DNA from: Lycium barbarum
Lineage: Eukaryota > Streptophyta > Magnoliopsida > Solanales > Solanaceae
DNA: 64,000 bases
Assembly (NCBI RefSeq): GCF_019175385.1
Contig: NC_083346.1
Coordinates: 90,650,333-90,714,332, forward strand
Direction: 5' to 3'
Each line of letters starts with the position of its first letter. Position 1 is the first letter of the stretch. Below, piece after piece: positions 1 to 10,205 of the stretch. The notes under the pieces are model-generated. The model was given only the letters and a program-made list of their open reading frames with translations, was not told the DNA's origin and searched no databases. The position numbers were made by a program, and so were the translations under genes.

Positions 1-342
1 CATTTGACAGACATTGTTTTCTCCCCACCATTTTTCCTTTGGTAAGGACAAATGTAACTCATGGACAAGTTCCAAGCTATTTACCATGAAGTTAAGAGGA
101 GTAATATATGTAATGAATTAATAAGAGAAGCTGAAAAAGATTTGCACTCACTAGTTCAAAGCTTATACATACATAAATAGTGGTAAAAAAGTTAAGATTG
201 TAGCTTAAATAGTTGATGTCATTCAATAGTTTGTACTAACTTGTATAAAAGTCCGTTCTCGCTAACTTCGAAAATCTCCCACATGGGACATTGGTTTTGG
301 TCATTGCACCTTGTGGTTCCGTATTGGGTCAGCAATATATAA
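1..342. other. No recognisable feature
   Basis: AT-rich sequence without a convincing reading frame or repeat boundary. It forms the left flank of the MITE at 343. Confidence 0.4.
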
Positions 343-694
343 GGGGTCGTTTGGTAGCTAGTTTGGAGGTAAATTATGCAGATATTAAATCATGCATAAG
401 TAATACCACGTTTGGTAGCTGGTTAGGAGATAAGTTATTTATGTATAAAATTAATACAGTGTTTGGTTTGTAATTTAGAAACCTGCATAACTAATACATG
501 GAGTATAAGTTATGAGAGAATCTATGTATTATTTTATGAAGGATTGAAGGTGGAATAACTTATACATGAACTAATACATGAATAACTAAACCGTGAATAA
601 CTAATATCAGCATAAAATAATATATAGATTCCCTCATAACTAATCTCTATATTACTAATATCTGCATAACTCTAACCAGCTACCAAACAACCCC
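343..694. mobile_element. Tourist-like MITE (PIF/Harbinger type)
   Basis: A 352-bp element with terminal inverted repeats: the left end reads GGGGTCGTTTGGTAGCT and the right end is its near-perfect reverse complement, ending AGCTACCAAACAACCCC. It is flanked on both sides by TAA (340-342 and 695-697), the 3-bp target duplication typical of PIF/Harbinger elements. A partial copy of the terminal motif (CGTTTGGTAGCTGGTTAG) recurs internally near 408. There is no transposase, so it is non-autonomous. Confidence 0.85.
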
Positions 695-1184
695 TAAATG
701 TTGTAAACACAAGAGGGGTGAATTATGTCTCTTTTCATATTTCGGCGATTACTGAATTTAGTCGATTTAATCAACTAATTAAGTTTGCCAGTATCTATGC
801 AGAAAGTATACGTTTCTTTTTATATAAACGAGTATAGAGCACAATAATTAGTGAAGTGCAAAATATAATATGAGACACGAGATTTTTATCTTGATTATAT
901 TCGACAAGCCTACATCTAGCCCCCCGAACTTCCAAGGATTTGATTTGTTCACTTATTGTTTCATTTCTATCACAAGCAACAAGAAGTTTTTAGTGGTCAC
1001 ACCAAACTACTTACGTTTTTACAGGATTTTAACATGTTCACCACCAACCTATGCTTTTAAAACTCTTACCACAAATGTTTATACAACTATTTTCATTCGC
1101 TCACCAACAACGGAAACATTATGTACCTAACATTTCTCTCACTCGAAAGCTAGGACATTTACTCGGTATTTTGTCTGCTACAAA
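695..1184. other. No recognisable feature
   Basis: AT-rich spacer between the MITE and the hAT element. Nothing in it is supported as a gene. Confidence 0.35.
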
Positions 1185-1888
1185 TAGGGGTGGGCGTTCG
1201 GTTTTTCGGTTCGGTTTTATCAAACTTCGGTTTGGCTATTTCGGGTTCGGTTTTTTGAAGGTGGACACCGAACACCGAACCAAACTAGTTCGGTTCGGTT
1301 CTTTCGGTTTTGGTTTTTTAAAGTTCGGTTGGGTTCGGTTTCGGTTTTTTCAATTCGGTTTTTTTGATATGATATTAGAAGCGATTCCCTTGACACTAAT
1401 TCATATTCTCAAAAGCAATAAAATATAAAACTGATAAATTTAAATCAAAATCAAACAAACAGGATATACAAGAATAGAAAACTATAACCATGATATAGGA
1501 TTACCAGGTGTTATATACATACCGTAAGAATAATTAAGAAAACACATAAAAGACATACATTAATCCTAAAGACACATCCTAGTTGCCTTCCTTAACATAT
1601 TTGATTTTCTCAACTGAAGTAGAAAATTAGGGATACAAATGCAAAAGAGGGCTTGTTACAATTGAATTTTTTTGGCTTTAAATTTAATGGGCCTGGACTA
1701 TTTTAATTTTTTTGGGTAATGTATTAAATTTCGGTGTGTGTTCGGTTTTATCAAACTTCGGTTCGGCTATTTCGGTTTCGGTTTTTTGAAGGTGGACACC
1801 AAATACCGAACTAAACTAGTTCGGTTTGTTGAAGTTTCGGTTCGGTTCGGTTCGGTTTTTTGGTTTTCGATATTTTTGCCCAGCCCTA
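1185..1888. mobile_element. Non-autonomous hAT element with TTCGG subterminal repeats
   Basis: A 704-bp element bounded by TAGGGGTGGGC at the left and GCCCAGCCCTA at the right, an imperfect hAT-type inverted repeat. It is flanked by a perfect 8-bp target duplication, GCTACAAA, at 1177-1184 and 1889-1896. About 110 bp next to each end (about 1197-1310 and 1730-1845) are copies of one TTCGGTTCGG-rich sequence in the same (direct) orientation. No transposase is present, and the open frame across the left end is low-complexity. Confidence 0.9.
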
Positions 1889-2642
1889 GCTACAAATAAT
1901 ATAAATATGTTATTTCGTGTGATGAAATTTATGATCGGTTGCTGAAGCCTGAGAGAATGCAACTTAAAGCTAGCAAACTCCAATACTCAAAATCATCCAT
2001 AGTTTAAGAAGCGAAGTTCGCTAGATCCAAGATATGAACCCATAAAGAAAAGGTAAAACAAATAATATATTCACAGAGCTCACTTCTCGAGCTAAATTAA
2101 ATTAATTGTTTTTAAGATTGGAAGTTTTGACGGTGAAAGTGATCAAAGTTCCTAAATCAAGGCCTCAATCTAAAAGAAAAAAGAACCTAGTTAAATAATC
2201 TAGTGGTGTCATAGCTTTTGTTTCGTGATCTTTTCATAAGCATAACTAACGGATCGGACTGGGCAAGACTTCTCAAGGGCTTGGACTAATGAATCGAGTC
2301 AGGCCGAGCCACCTTTATGTGGACTGGCCTGGATCGGTCTTACCTAATTTTGTAGGGTCATTGAAATGGCCTCTTTTGTGGTCGTCTTTAATTTTTGCCG
2401 CTCATAACAAATACAAGCAGGGCATAATTAAGTTTATATTTTTGCATCATAGTATCCCACAAATTACGTGTCATTTTCTTAAAGAAGTTATGTTCCGCTA
2501 GGCATAAGTACGATTGTTAAGGGAAAAAATTAAAGACCAGTACATTCGAAGCGCAAAAATGAAAGACCAACCAATTTGGAGCGCAAACCCTGCAATTTCT
2601 TCAATTTTGTATTAGAGGAACTTACACAAATGACTACACTTT
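1889..2642. other. Unassigned spacer
   Basis: AT-rich sequence with a slightly GC-richer patch near 2250-2350. The short open frame there shows no recognisable domain. Confidence 0.35.
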
Positions 2643-3575
2643 GGGAGTTTTTTTTTAGGTATAGCTACATTTTTGCTAATTACATTTCGTAGCTACAGTA
2701 ACGTGTATTCAAATTCGGTTGTATTCCAATTCGGCTGTATTTCGCTATATTCAATTCGGATGTATTCAATTTGGTTGTATTCATTCGTAACAACTTTTAC
2801 CTTGTATTCAACTTATTGTATTTAAATTCGGTTGTATTCAAACAACGTAAATGCAAAAAAAAAAAAAAGGGAATATTTAGTTGTATTCAAAATTTACTGT
2901 ATTCATTCGTATACAAAAAAAATCTCCTTCGAAATACAAGCAAAAAATACATAAAGAAACACTCTATTTTACACTAAAAAATAACGAATACACTTAAAGC
3001 TGAGATACAAGAAAAAAATCACTCAGATTTGAGATACAAGAAATAAAATACACTCAGTTCTTAAATACACCGTCGGAGATTAGAGTTAAAGTCGGTATAA
3101 ACTTTCCGGTATCTCGCCGGAAAAGATAGATCTGAAGCTTTTTAGCGCTGGAGAATCGTGATCTAGCTCCGCCAATTCGCCGAAGAGGATAGATCTAAAA
3201 GTTTCAGGTATAGAATCGAGATTTAGCTCTGGTATCTTGCCTGAGAGGATAGATCTGAAACTTTCCGACACCGAAGAATCGAGATTTAACTGAGGTAGAA
3301 CGAAATTGAAAAAACTGAAGGCAACAGATAGAAATTCAACGGCGGAGGACGCTAGCTTCATCGGAGAAGATGACCGGCGGCGGCTCCGACGGAGAAGAGA
3401 GAGTGAAAAAGGAGAGAGAGTTGAGGGAGAAAAGAGATGGGGTTGAGGGAAAAGATTGATACAATGGAATAAGAGGAGATGAGTTTTGAATTAGTTACCT
3501 TGTGTAATTGAAATGCAAGATTTAGCTATGAGATGTAATTAAAATAAGGTGTAGCTACTAAATATAAATAACTCC
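2643..3575. mobile_element. Mutator-like foldback element with internal minisatellite
   Basis: The outer about 50 bp of each side are diverged inverted repeats: the left side contains TAGCTACATTTTTGCTAATT and AGCTAC, and the right side gives the matching motifs on the other strand (AGGTGTAGCTAC, ending ACTCC). I see no clean 8-9 bp target duplication. Internally there is a block of short TGTATTCAATTCGG-type repeats (about 2700-2960). A second block (about 3100-3300) on the minus strand encodes three copies of a 21-22-residue unit around FRSIL-G-PEL. It is followed by a purine-rich stretch resembling a plant 5' leader. The ends and size suggest a non-autonomous MULE; whether it carries captured host sequence is unproven. 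Confidence 0.5.
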
Positions 3576-3695
3576 TAATATTTTCTACACCACGTAGATA
3601 TCCCTTTGTATTAACCTAGCCTAAGCACAGGCTCCCTAAGGATGTGGACCAAGGGACTCGATTAATGGGCCAATCAATTTTTTTGTAATTACTAA
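3576..3695. other. Short unassigned spacer
   Basis: No supported feature between the foldback element and the Helitron-like remnant. Confidence 0.3.
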
Positions 3696-4488
3696 TCTAT
3701 ATCTATATCTATATTTATATTATTTTAAAAGCATGAATATAAATGTTGGTTGATCAAAAAATCTTTCAAATATTAAACGACTTTTATACCTTTGATAAGC
3801 TCTAATCTTATCTCTTTTCTAACATAATTCTTAAACCTAATAACCTAAAAGAACGTTAGAAAATATTCAATTAAATAATTAATTAAAAGAATAAAATTTG
3901 ACTACAATTCTGAATTAGAATCCTAAAACTAGAAATACTAAACAACTCCCAGGACAACGTGGCAATATTGTGTTAGGTCCTTCGTCAACAGACTCCTTCC
4001 ATGAATTTATTGTTGAATAGGAGTCCAAGTCTTAAAATATTAAAATTATAACCTAATATATTTAAGAGTCTTGGACAAAATAAAAGTAAAGAGGCCTCAT
4101 ATATATTTATAAGAATTCAAGCAACATTTTCGGAAATAACATTTTTGCTAGATATTCTCTTGAAAAATAAAAGGAAATAAAATTATTAAAAAAAGAGATA
4201 ATTGGTGAAAAGGTGGAAGACGCCTATCTATATTGCTGTGTAAATAGTCCAACTTTTTTGGGAGTTACTAGCAATTCAAAGCCTAAAAATAAACAGGAGA
4301 GATCAAGATAAATCTCACTAAAATAACAGTAACTTGAAAAAATATATAATTAAAACAAAAATAAATATCAAGAATTTGAACGTGCACTTTTTGTATGCTT
4401 AGAGATTTTGCTTATAAATTAAATAATTGTTTCAAACAATATACTGTGCTAAAATTTAATTATCTTTAGATATAAATTTTACAATAGT
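3696..4488 (+). mobile_element. Helitron-like remnant, 5' end only
   Basis: It begins A|TCTATATCTATATC and continues TTTTAAAAGCATGAATATAA, then a block reading ATGTTGGTTGATCAAAA. The same block starts each unit of the array at 42.5-51.4 kb. An A|TC start with an AT-rich leader fits a Helitron 5' end. I found no matching hairpin plus CTAG 3' end before the Copia LTR remnant, so this copy is truncated or decayed; its right limit is approximate. Confidence 0.5.
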
Positions 4489-4753
4489 CATAGTGAAGAA
4501 AACTCTCTTGAATTAGCTTGATTACAAATGTTCAAGGCCACCTCAATTTATACTTGTCTAGGGATGGTTCTAATAGAATTATCTAGATACATCTACAAAA
4601 TATCTAGTTAGCCTTATCTTCTAACACTACTCTAGAATATCTAGACTTTTCTTTAAGATAATTATCCAAGATCCTACACTAGACTTTTCTAGATCTCTTA
4701 CTAAATATCTAGGATTTTTTGTACCTCCAAAAATTCAACTTTATTTCTTCACA
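4489..4753 (-). repeat. Truncated 3' LTR of minus-strand Copia element
   Basis: Read on the minus strand, the LTR starts TGTGAAGAAATAAAGTTG directly after the polypurine tract AAGGGGGAG. It matches the LTR at 19196-19483 for about 250 bp, then the match stops at about 4500. The distal part of the LTR, including its expected end, is missing. Confidence 0.75.
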
Positions 4754-4941
4754 CTCCCCCTTAAAGTGATTTTTTGGAAACTACCCCATGCTTGTTGCAG
4801 AAGAACTCAAACAAAACTTTTGGGAGTGCCTTGGTGAAGATCTCAACAGTATTTTCTTGACTCCTTTTGCTTCTTCAAATGATGAAGATTTTTCGTCATT
4901 AATTTGTCCACATGAATCATCTCCATGCTGAGTTTCACGTT

Positions 4942-5970
4942 CTAGAGTTTCCAGACTCCCCTTTCTCTTAGCTCCTTGCCAATTGTGTTATCTGGACAAG
5001 CACCTAAGTCGGTGATGATCTGACCATTAATTTCCTTCGAAGCCTCAACACCAGCATAGGATCCACCACTAGATTCCCTTTCCAACTCCTCGATAAACTG
5101 TTTGGCAGCTTCAGAGCTTTCAAAAATCATACTGCTTGTATCTCCATATGAAATTGAGCCTTCAAGGTCAACCTCTTCATTTATTTGACCGTCGGCTTCT
5201 CCATCTGCTTCCAGTATTTGATCTGAGCTAGTGATTGACTCTGATACGGCAGATGATTGACCAGAGACTTTAACTTCCACTACAACTCCCTCAATGCTTT
5301 CTCCGGAATGGTCACCATTACTATCTATAGTTTCAGACACTACCTGCTCAGGTTCTACTTTAACATCCCTCACATCCAGATTTTTATTACCAGTTTCAGG
5401 ATCTGCTTCGTTGATTTCCTCGGTAGCAGCTACCACGTCACCATTCTGAACTTCTTCAGAATTTTCTTGCTTCTTGTTGATGACACCAGTGTCTTCCTTC
5501 TCCACGTGATGGACCGTATTATCTGCTGTCACAATGATATCACAACCATTATTTTCTTGGAAGTTGAAAAATTTAGATTCATCATCAGTGAGATGGTGCC
5601 CACATCCTGAATCCACGATCCAGCCTCTTTCGAAATTGAGGGAAGCCAAGGCATCTACTGCTCGAGTCTCAGCTACGAAGCACCTTCCCCAGTCTTCTTC
5701 TTCTTCGGGAGCTCTCTCGGTTTGAACCGTGTTGCTTTCCTTGGCTCGGCAAAATCTTTTTATGTATCCTACTTCACCACTTCGGTAACATTTAATAGTC
5801 TTCTTAGCATTATTAGAAGACTCTTCCTTCTGTCTTGGAGAGCTTGACCCCTCATGGAATTGAGAATGTGTCATCTCTTTTGAGCCACTTCGCTTTTGTC
5901 TTCCTTTAAAATTTCTCTTGTTAGCTACAAGAGCATTTCCTTCCCCTTCTCTGATAGACACACTAGCCAT
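4942..5970 (-). pseudogene. Copia gag C-terminus and protease fragment fused to Toc159-like acidic segment
   Basis: An open frame of 342 residues. Residues 61-74 are a decayed CCHC zinc knuckle (CYRSGEVGYIKRFC: the second Cys is Ser and the His is Tyr). Residues 117-130 hold the retroviral-type protease motif WIVDSGCGHHL, followed by a Copia-like segment (TADNTVHHVEKE) to about residue 160. From about 165 to 335 it becomes strongly acidic and Glu/Asp/Ser-rich, with SISYGDTSSMIF, SEAAKQFIEELERES and INGQIITD. The last three resemble the acidic A-domain of Toc159, a GTPase receptor of the chloroplast outer envelope (family recognition from memory). I infer capture of a host cDNA or exon between protease and RNase H. 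There is no upstream start of its own; it is the continuation of gag. Function today is unlikely. Confidence 0.65.
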
Positions 5971-6034
5971 CTTTCTGTTTGGCTAGTAGCTCCTGTGATG
6001 ATAAAAGATTCTCAAACTCCTCCAAGGATGGTTG

Positions 6035-6480
6035 TTAAGCCCATCCTTGAATTGATGTAACAAAAGGACTATATTCTGACTTCAAACCACAAATGATAGT
6101 TCTTCTCATTCGTGCTTCGGAGATAGCCTCGTCCAGATTCAATAAAGAGATCTCTGAACATAAGTTCTTAATCCTCAAAAAGTACTCGGCAATAGAAAGA
6201 CTACCTTGAGTGGTGTTCGCCAATTCATTCTCCAATATTTGTGGGTCCTCCATATCTCATGAGCTGATTTGCACCTTATAATATGATCAAATAATTTGTG
6301 CGAGATGGACCTCTTTAGGATGAACTCCGCCTTCGCATTAATCTGCTTCCACTTCTTGTATGCGCTGCTATTTTTCGGTCCGTCAGTAGGAGGACTTGTG
6401 TTACTCCCATTAACAACATCCTACAAATCCTCGCCCACAAGGTATGACTCCATGCATGTCTTCCATACCTTGTAATTGGA
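6035..6480 (-). pseudogene. Copia gag N-terminal region, broken
   Basis: On the minus strand this reads MESYLVGEDL, an in-frame stop, DVVNGS, then KEFILKRSIS-like and HEIWRT motifs of the UBN2-type gag of plant Copia elements. Relative to the plus-strand copy about 37 nt are deleted after EIWRT (near 6245), shifting the frame; it resumes as QILENELANTTQGSLSIAEY. Gag normally packages the element RNA into virus-like particles. It is non-functional here because of the stop and the deletion. Confidence 0.7.
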
Positions 6481-6599
6481 CTGGTTCAAAACTCCATCCC
6501 CAGCCCATTAACACGGCCGCTCAAATCCATTTAGAGAAACCAGTTGAATCTACCACTAACTCGATCTTGAAATAAAATCCAGAAGCCAACCTGTGGCTA

Positions 6600-6612
6600 T
6601 GGCTCTGATACC
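6600..6612 (-). promoter_or_regulatory. Copia primer-binding site
   Basis: The minus strand reads GGTATCAGAGCCA, one base inside the LTR end TTTACA. This is the sequence complementary to the 3' end of plant initiator tRNA-Met that primes minus-strand DNA synthesis in many Copia elements. Confidence 0.85.
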
Positions 6613-6613
6613 G

Positions 6614-6772
6614 TGTAAAGAAATATAGCAGAAGAAAAGTAAATCGGAGAAACCTTCTGCTAGCCCAAGATCGTTACTAAGATTGGAAGATTCAACTAAA
6701 AAAGAGTAAGCTTTGGAAAGGAAGTGTTTACTTGAATTGTCTTGAATGACTTACAATTTGGTTAACTTGGGT
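6614..6772 (-). repeat. Partial 5' LTR of minus-strand Copia element
   Basis: Read on the minus strand, it contains CAATTCAAGTAAACACTTCC and ends TTCTGCTATATTTCTTTACA. It matches the displaced LTR piece at 42432-42549. Its upstream part is cut off where the plus-strand gag copy begins. Confidence 0.75.
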
Positions 6773-6813
6773 TGATTATATTATAAGGTGCAAATTAGCT
6801 CATGAGATATGGA

Positions 6814-7151
6814 GGATATGTATGGAGTCATACCTTGTGGGAGAGGATTTGTGGGATGTTGTTAATGGTAGTTACACAAGTCCTCCTATTGACAGACCAA
6901 AAAATAGCAGCGCATACAAGGAGTGGAAGCAAATTAATGCGAAGGCGGAGTTCATCCTGAAGAGGTCCATCTCTCACAACTTGTTTGATCATATTATAAG
7001 GTGCAAATCAGCTCATGAAATTTGGAGGACCCTTGATCGTTTGTTCAATAAGAAGGATGAAGCGCGGCTACAGATCTTGGAGAATGAATTGGCTAACACC
7101 ATTCAAGGTAATCTTTCTATTGTCGAATATTTTTTGAAGATTAAGAACTTA
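6814..7151 (+). pseudogene. Copia gag N-terminal half (copy 2)
   Basis: An open frame reading MESYLVGEDLWDVVNG, then EWKQINAKAEFILKRSIS, HEIWRTLDRLFNKKDEAR and ENELANTIQGNLSIVEY, matching plant Copia gag of the UBN2 type. Unlike copy 1 it keeps the EIWRTLDRLF segment without the 37-nt deletion. It stops abruptly at 7151, where a solo LTR begins; gag resumes at 10206. Just upstream (6773-6813) is a stray copy of a later part of gag (TTATAAGGTGCAAATTAGCT), a rearrangement that looks like a template switch. Confidence 0.75.
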
Positions 7152-10100
7152 TGTTACGTCCCGTATTTTTATACATTGGGACAACCCGGATTGACTATGA
7201 CAATTTAAGGCCAAGACTAATCCGGGATTTGAAGTCGGGACTTTTGACCAATTGACTTTATTTTGAGACATAAGTTATATATGAAATTGATGGTATTGAA
7301 CACTTAGGAAAAATTGGGACCACAATTCATAGAATTGGAATTTAAAAACCTTGCACTCAAGGGGCTTGTGGCCGTGTAGCCTTAAGTGGTCCCACACATT
7401 GTGTGGCCAATTTTAAATGGTCCAACACATTGTGTGGGCCATGAACACTTGGACACCACTTATAGAATTAAAAGAGGACCAAGAATTCTTTCTCTTCACT
7501 TAACACTTAGAAGAAAAAAAAAAGAGGAGCAAGAGTTGAAGCCATAGAGGCTCTCGGCCAAAGAGGGAGAAAACCAACCCCCATTTTTAGCTTCTCAAAA
7601 ATTATTTCCTTGGTGTTAACCCACTAATTAAAGGTCCCTAAGTAACGTGGAAGCATCGTTGGAGCGATCAAGTCTTTCATTTAAGAGATTTGCAAACCCT
7701 AGCCTATTGGTGGATTGAAGAAGAAAGGTGAGTTCTAATCTTGTTTTTGAGTTATAAATGTTGTATGCGTATTGTAGTATGATAAAATGGATAAAAATCA
7801 TGAAATATGGAATGTTGAAGTTGGGTCTTGTGTTTGGTATGTGGGCCGTGTGAGGGGTATGAGTGTGTTGTGTGATTGAGTTGATAAATTAGTTCCTTGT
7901 AGCTTGTTGATTGTTGTAGGGTGAAGAGATAGACTAGAACCATCTAAATGTGTATATGTATAGATGTGGGTGTGGCCGTATATATGGTCCCAATGTGTGG
8001 CAAAAAATGAATTAATATCGCTTAGCGTCGTAATGGTTATTGTGATGACTTTTATGTTGGAAATGAGAGTTTAATGTCCCAAGTTTGATATGATAAATGT
8101 GCGGACTGATTTGGAGAACTTTGTGCATTTAATGCAATCTTTATATATGAGGACCATTAACATATGTATATGTGTAGTGTGGACGAATGTGAGTCCTATA
8201 ATATGTCGAAGATCGCATTACTATCGCTTAGCGTTTTAATTGTCGTCGTTATGAATTTTAGTTGGAATTGAGCATTTAATGACTCAAAAATGATGTTGGA
8301 ATGGTAGGGGCTGATTTAAGGCTTATTGTACGTTTGATGTAATTCGTATATTTTATGAGAATGATATCGTTATATTGTGATTGTGATACAAAACATGAAT
8401 TGAAATCGAGGAACGTGAAAAGAGAGTTGCTGTTATTATTTTGCCTTTCGAATTGATTATCGATGTTGCTAGGTTGGTTATTGGGGTTGTTGTTGTTGAT
8501 TTTGAGCGAGTTAAATTCTCGGGATGGCCTATTTACAGGGGAAATGCTGCCGAATTCTGTGGAATTTAATGAATAGTTGGAATGAATGGCTTAAGTGCCC
8601 TTAGCTAATGTTTGGTATTCGTTGGCGTATTTGTAGACCTTGGGGGGCCCGAGGCGTAGATTGGGATTTACTTTAGATTGGCTATCTTGGAGTGCGTACG
8701 AGGTATGTAAAGCTCCAACCTTCCTTCTTTTGGCATGCCTTAGTTTGGATAGGCTAGATTACGAACCTTTAGGAAACTCCTATGATTCGAAATCCGAGCA
8801 CGATATGATCTATATATATTCTTTGGCACTCTTATGTATGATTTGATAAAAGTATGAACCATTACGTCTTTGAAATAATCGCCTTCCGAACTTTGTATAA
8901 AAAGGTTTCACTTTAAAGAATTTCGAAATTTTTGAATGCCATATCTTTCGTATAAAGGATTGGATTGTTTCGATATTTTCGTATGAGTTTGCATAGCCTA
9001 TGATGAGTATGATTTCCATAGGCGGGCCCGACTCGGATAAATACCCGTCTGTGGGTCCCGCGACTTTCTTTTATGTAACTCGGAGAACTTTTGAAAGAAT
9101 TTATTATGACTATGATTCGATTTTCAAGTATGATCATTTTACTTATGTTTGAGTTTATGATAATGATTTTATGCATATGACTACTCACGACTCTACTCGT
9201 GCATTCTGTTATTCCCTTCGCCGAGTCCCGGGCCGGTTATGTTGTCGTGCGCACTTTGATATACTCCGGAGTTATGTTGTGTTTATGGTTCACCGAGCTA
9301 CTCGCAAAAGAGGGTCGGGTTCCACCTATATTGTGGTGTTATGCTGTGTATGGCGTTATGTTGTGATGTGATATGTGACGGGGATACGGAGATTTGAGAC
9401 TTTCTGGTGTTATGCTGTGTTATGGCGCCATCGACGGGTGGGCGACCATATTCTTCTGTACCCGATGCATGACTTACATGTTTTTGAAAGTAAACAAATT
9501 TTGATATGTTGGATTTGCACTTATGTTTGATACTTCCATTTCGTTTATATCTCAGATTTGCTTTCTGTACATTCTGCTTTGCATACTCAGTACATATTTC
9601 GTACTGACCCTCTTTTCTTCGGGGGCTGCGTTTCATGCCCGCAGGTACAGACGCACAGTTTGGTGATCCTCCAGTCTAGGACACCCCCTTCTGCCATTGG
9701 AGTGCTCTTCTCATTTCAGAGCACATATTTTGGTATACATTTTGTTCGTTGTGTATGTACATATTTGTTCAGGGGTACGGCGGGGCCCTGTCCCGCCATA
9801 TGTTCTGTTGGTCTGTTTAGAGGTCTGTAGACGTATTTTGTGGGTGTGTGTGCCTACTTCGGTACAGATGTGTTTGTATGACCCTATTCGTTATGGCAGC
9901 CTTGTCGACGTGCACTTTGTATATGTTTTGGGACGTTGCGCCATCCGTTAGCCTTGTCGGCTTTTGATACATCTGTTAGCCTTGTCGGCTTTTGATATAT
10001 TTGATAGCCTTGCCGGCTTTTTGATGTATATATATATGTCCGCATATTGTTGTGTTGAAATGTGTTCGATACAGTTTGATATACTTTGAGACGGCATATA

Positions 10101-10205
10101 GTAATTGTGGCCGTATATGCTAATTGTGTGTGATTCGATAGGGGTAGGTATGTCAGGGTGCCCAATTAGGGCACCAGTCACGGCCTACGGGGTTGGGTCG
10201 TGACA
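7152..10205 (+). mobile_element. Solo LTR, Tekay-like gypsy, plus orientation
   Basis: It starts TGTTACGTCCCG and ends GGGTCGTGACA, the TG...CA boundaries and GGGTCGTGACA terminus shared with the gypsy LTRs at 19.9 and 27.6 kb. No coding region lies inside. The 5-bp flanks differ (ACTTA and ATTAA), and about 20 bp of gag present in copy 1 are missing at the junction. It was therefore not a clean insertion or was rearranged afterwards, for example by recombination between two insertions. Two internal blocks around CGCTTAGCGT (about 8020 and 8227) look like a diverged duplication of roughly 210 bp. Confidence 0.75.
9946..10025. repeat. Short tandem repeat in LTR
   Basis: Three imperfect copies of a 26-29-bp unit containing TAGCCTTGTCGGCTTTTGAT, near the 3' end of the solo LTR. 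A related fragment (CAGCCTTGTCGACG) lies just upstream at about 9898. Confidence 0.8.

Larger units (their letters stand above)
4754..6612 (-). mobile_element. Non-autonomous Copia retrotransposon, internal region (copy 1)
   Basis: Minus-strand order: primer-binding site, gag, zinc knuckle, start of protease, an acidic Toc159-like insert, a short C-terminal stub of RNase H (EIFTKALPK), polypurine tract, LTR. Integrase and reverse transcriptase are absent, so the element could move only with help from another Copia. Copy 2 on the plus strand (6773 onward) has the same order, so this arrangement defines a family, not a random deletion. The two copies face away from each other and abut near 6772. 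Confidence 0.75.

Noticed and set aside
1051..1428. 125-residue frame with FGF/RFG repeats
   Set aside because: It is the TTCGG repeat of a hAT element read in frame, not a protein gene.
6600..6612. tRNA-Met gene fragment
   Set aside because: It is the retrotransposon primer-binding site next to an LTR end; the rest of a tRNA is absent.
9946..10025. CRISPR-like repeat array
   Set aside because: Three adjacent imperfect units without spacers, inside a plant LTR.
7152..10205. Clean solo LTR insertion with target duplication
   Set aside because: The flanks ACTTA and ATTAA do not match and gag bases are missing at the joint, so it was reported without a target duplication.
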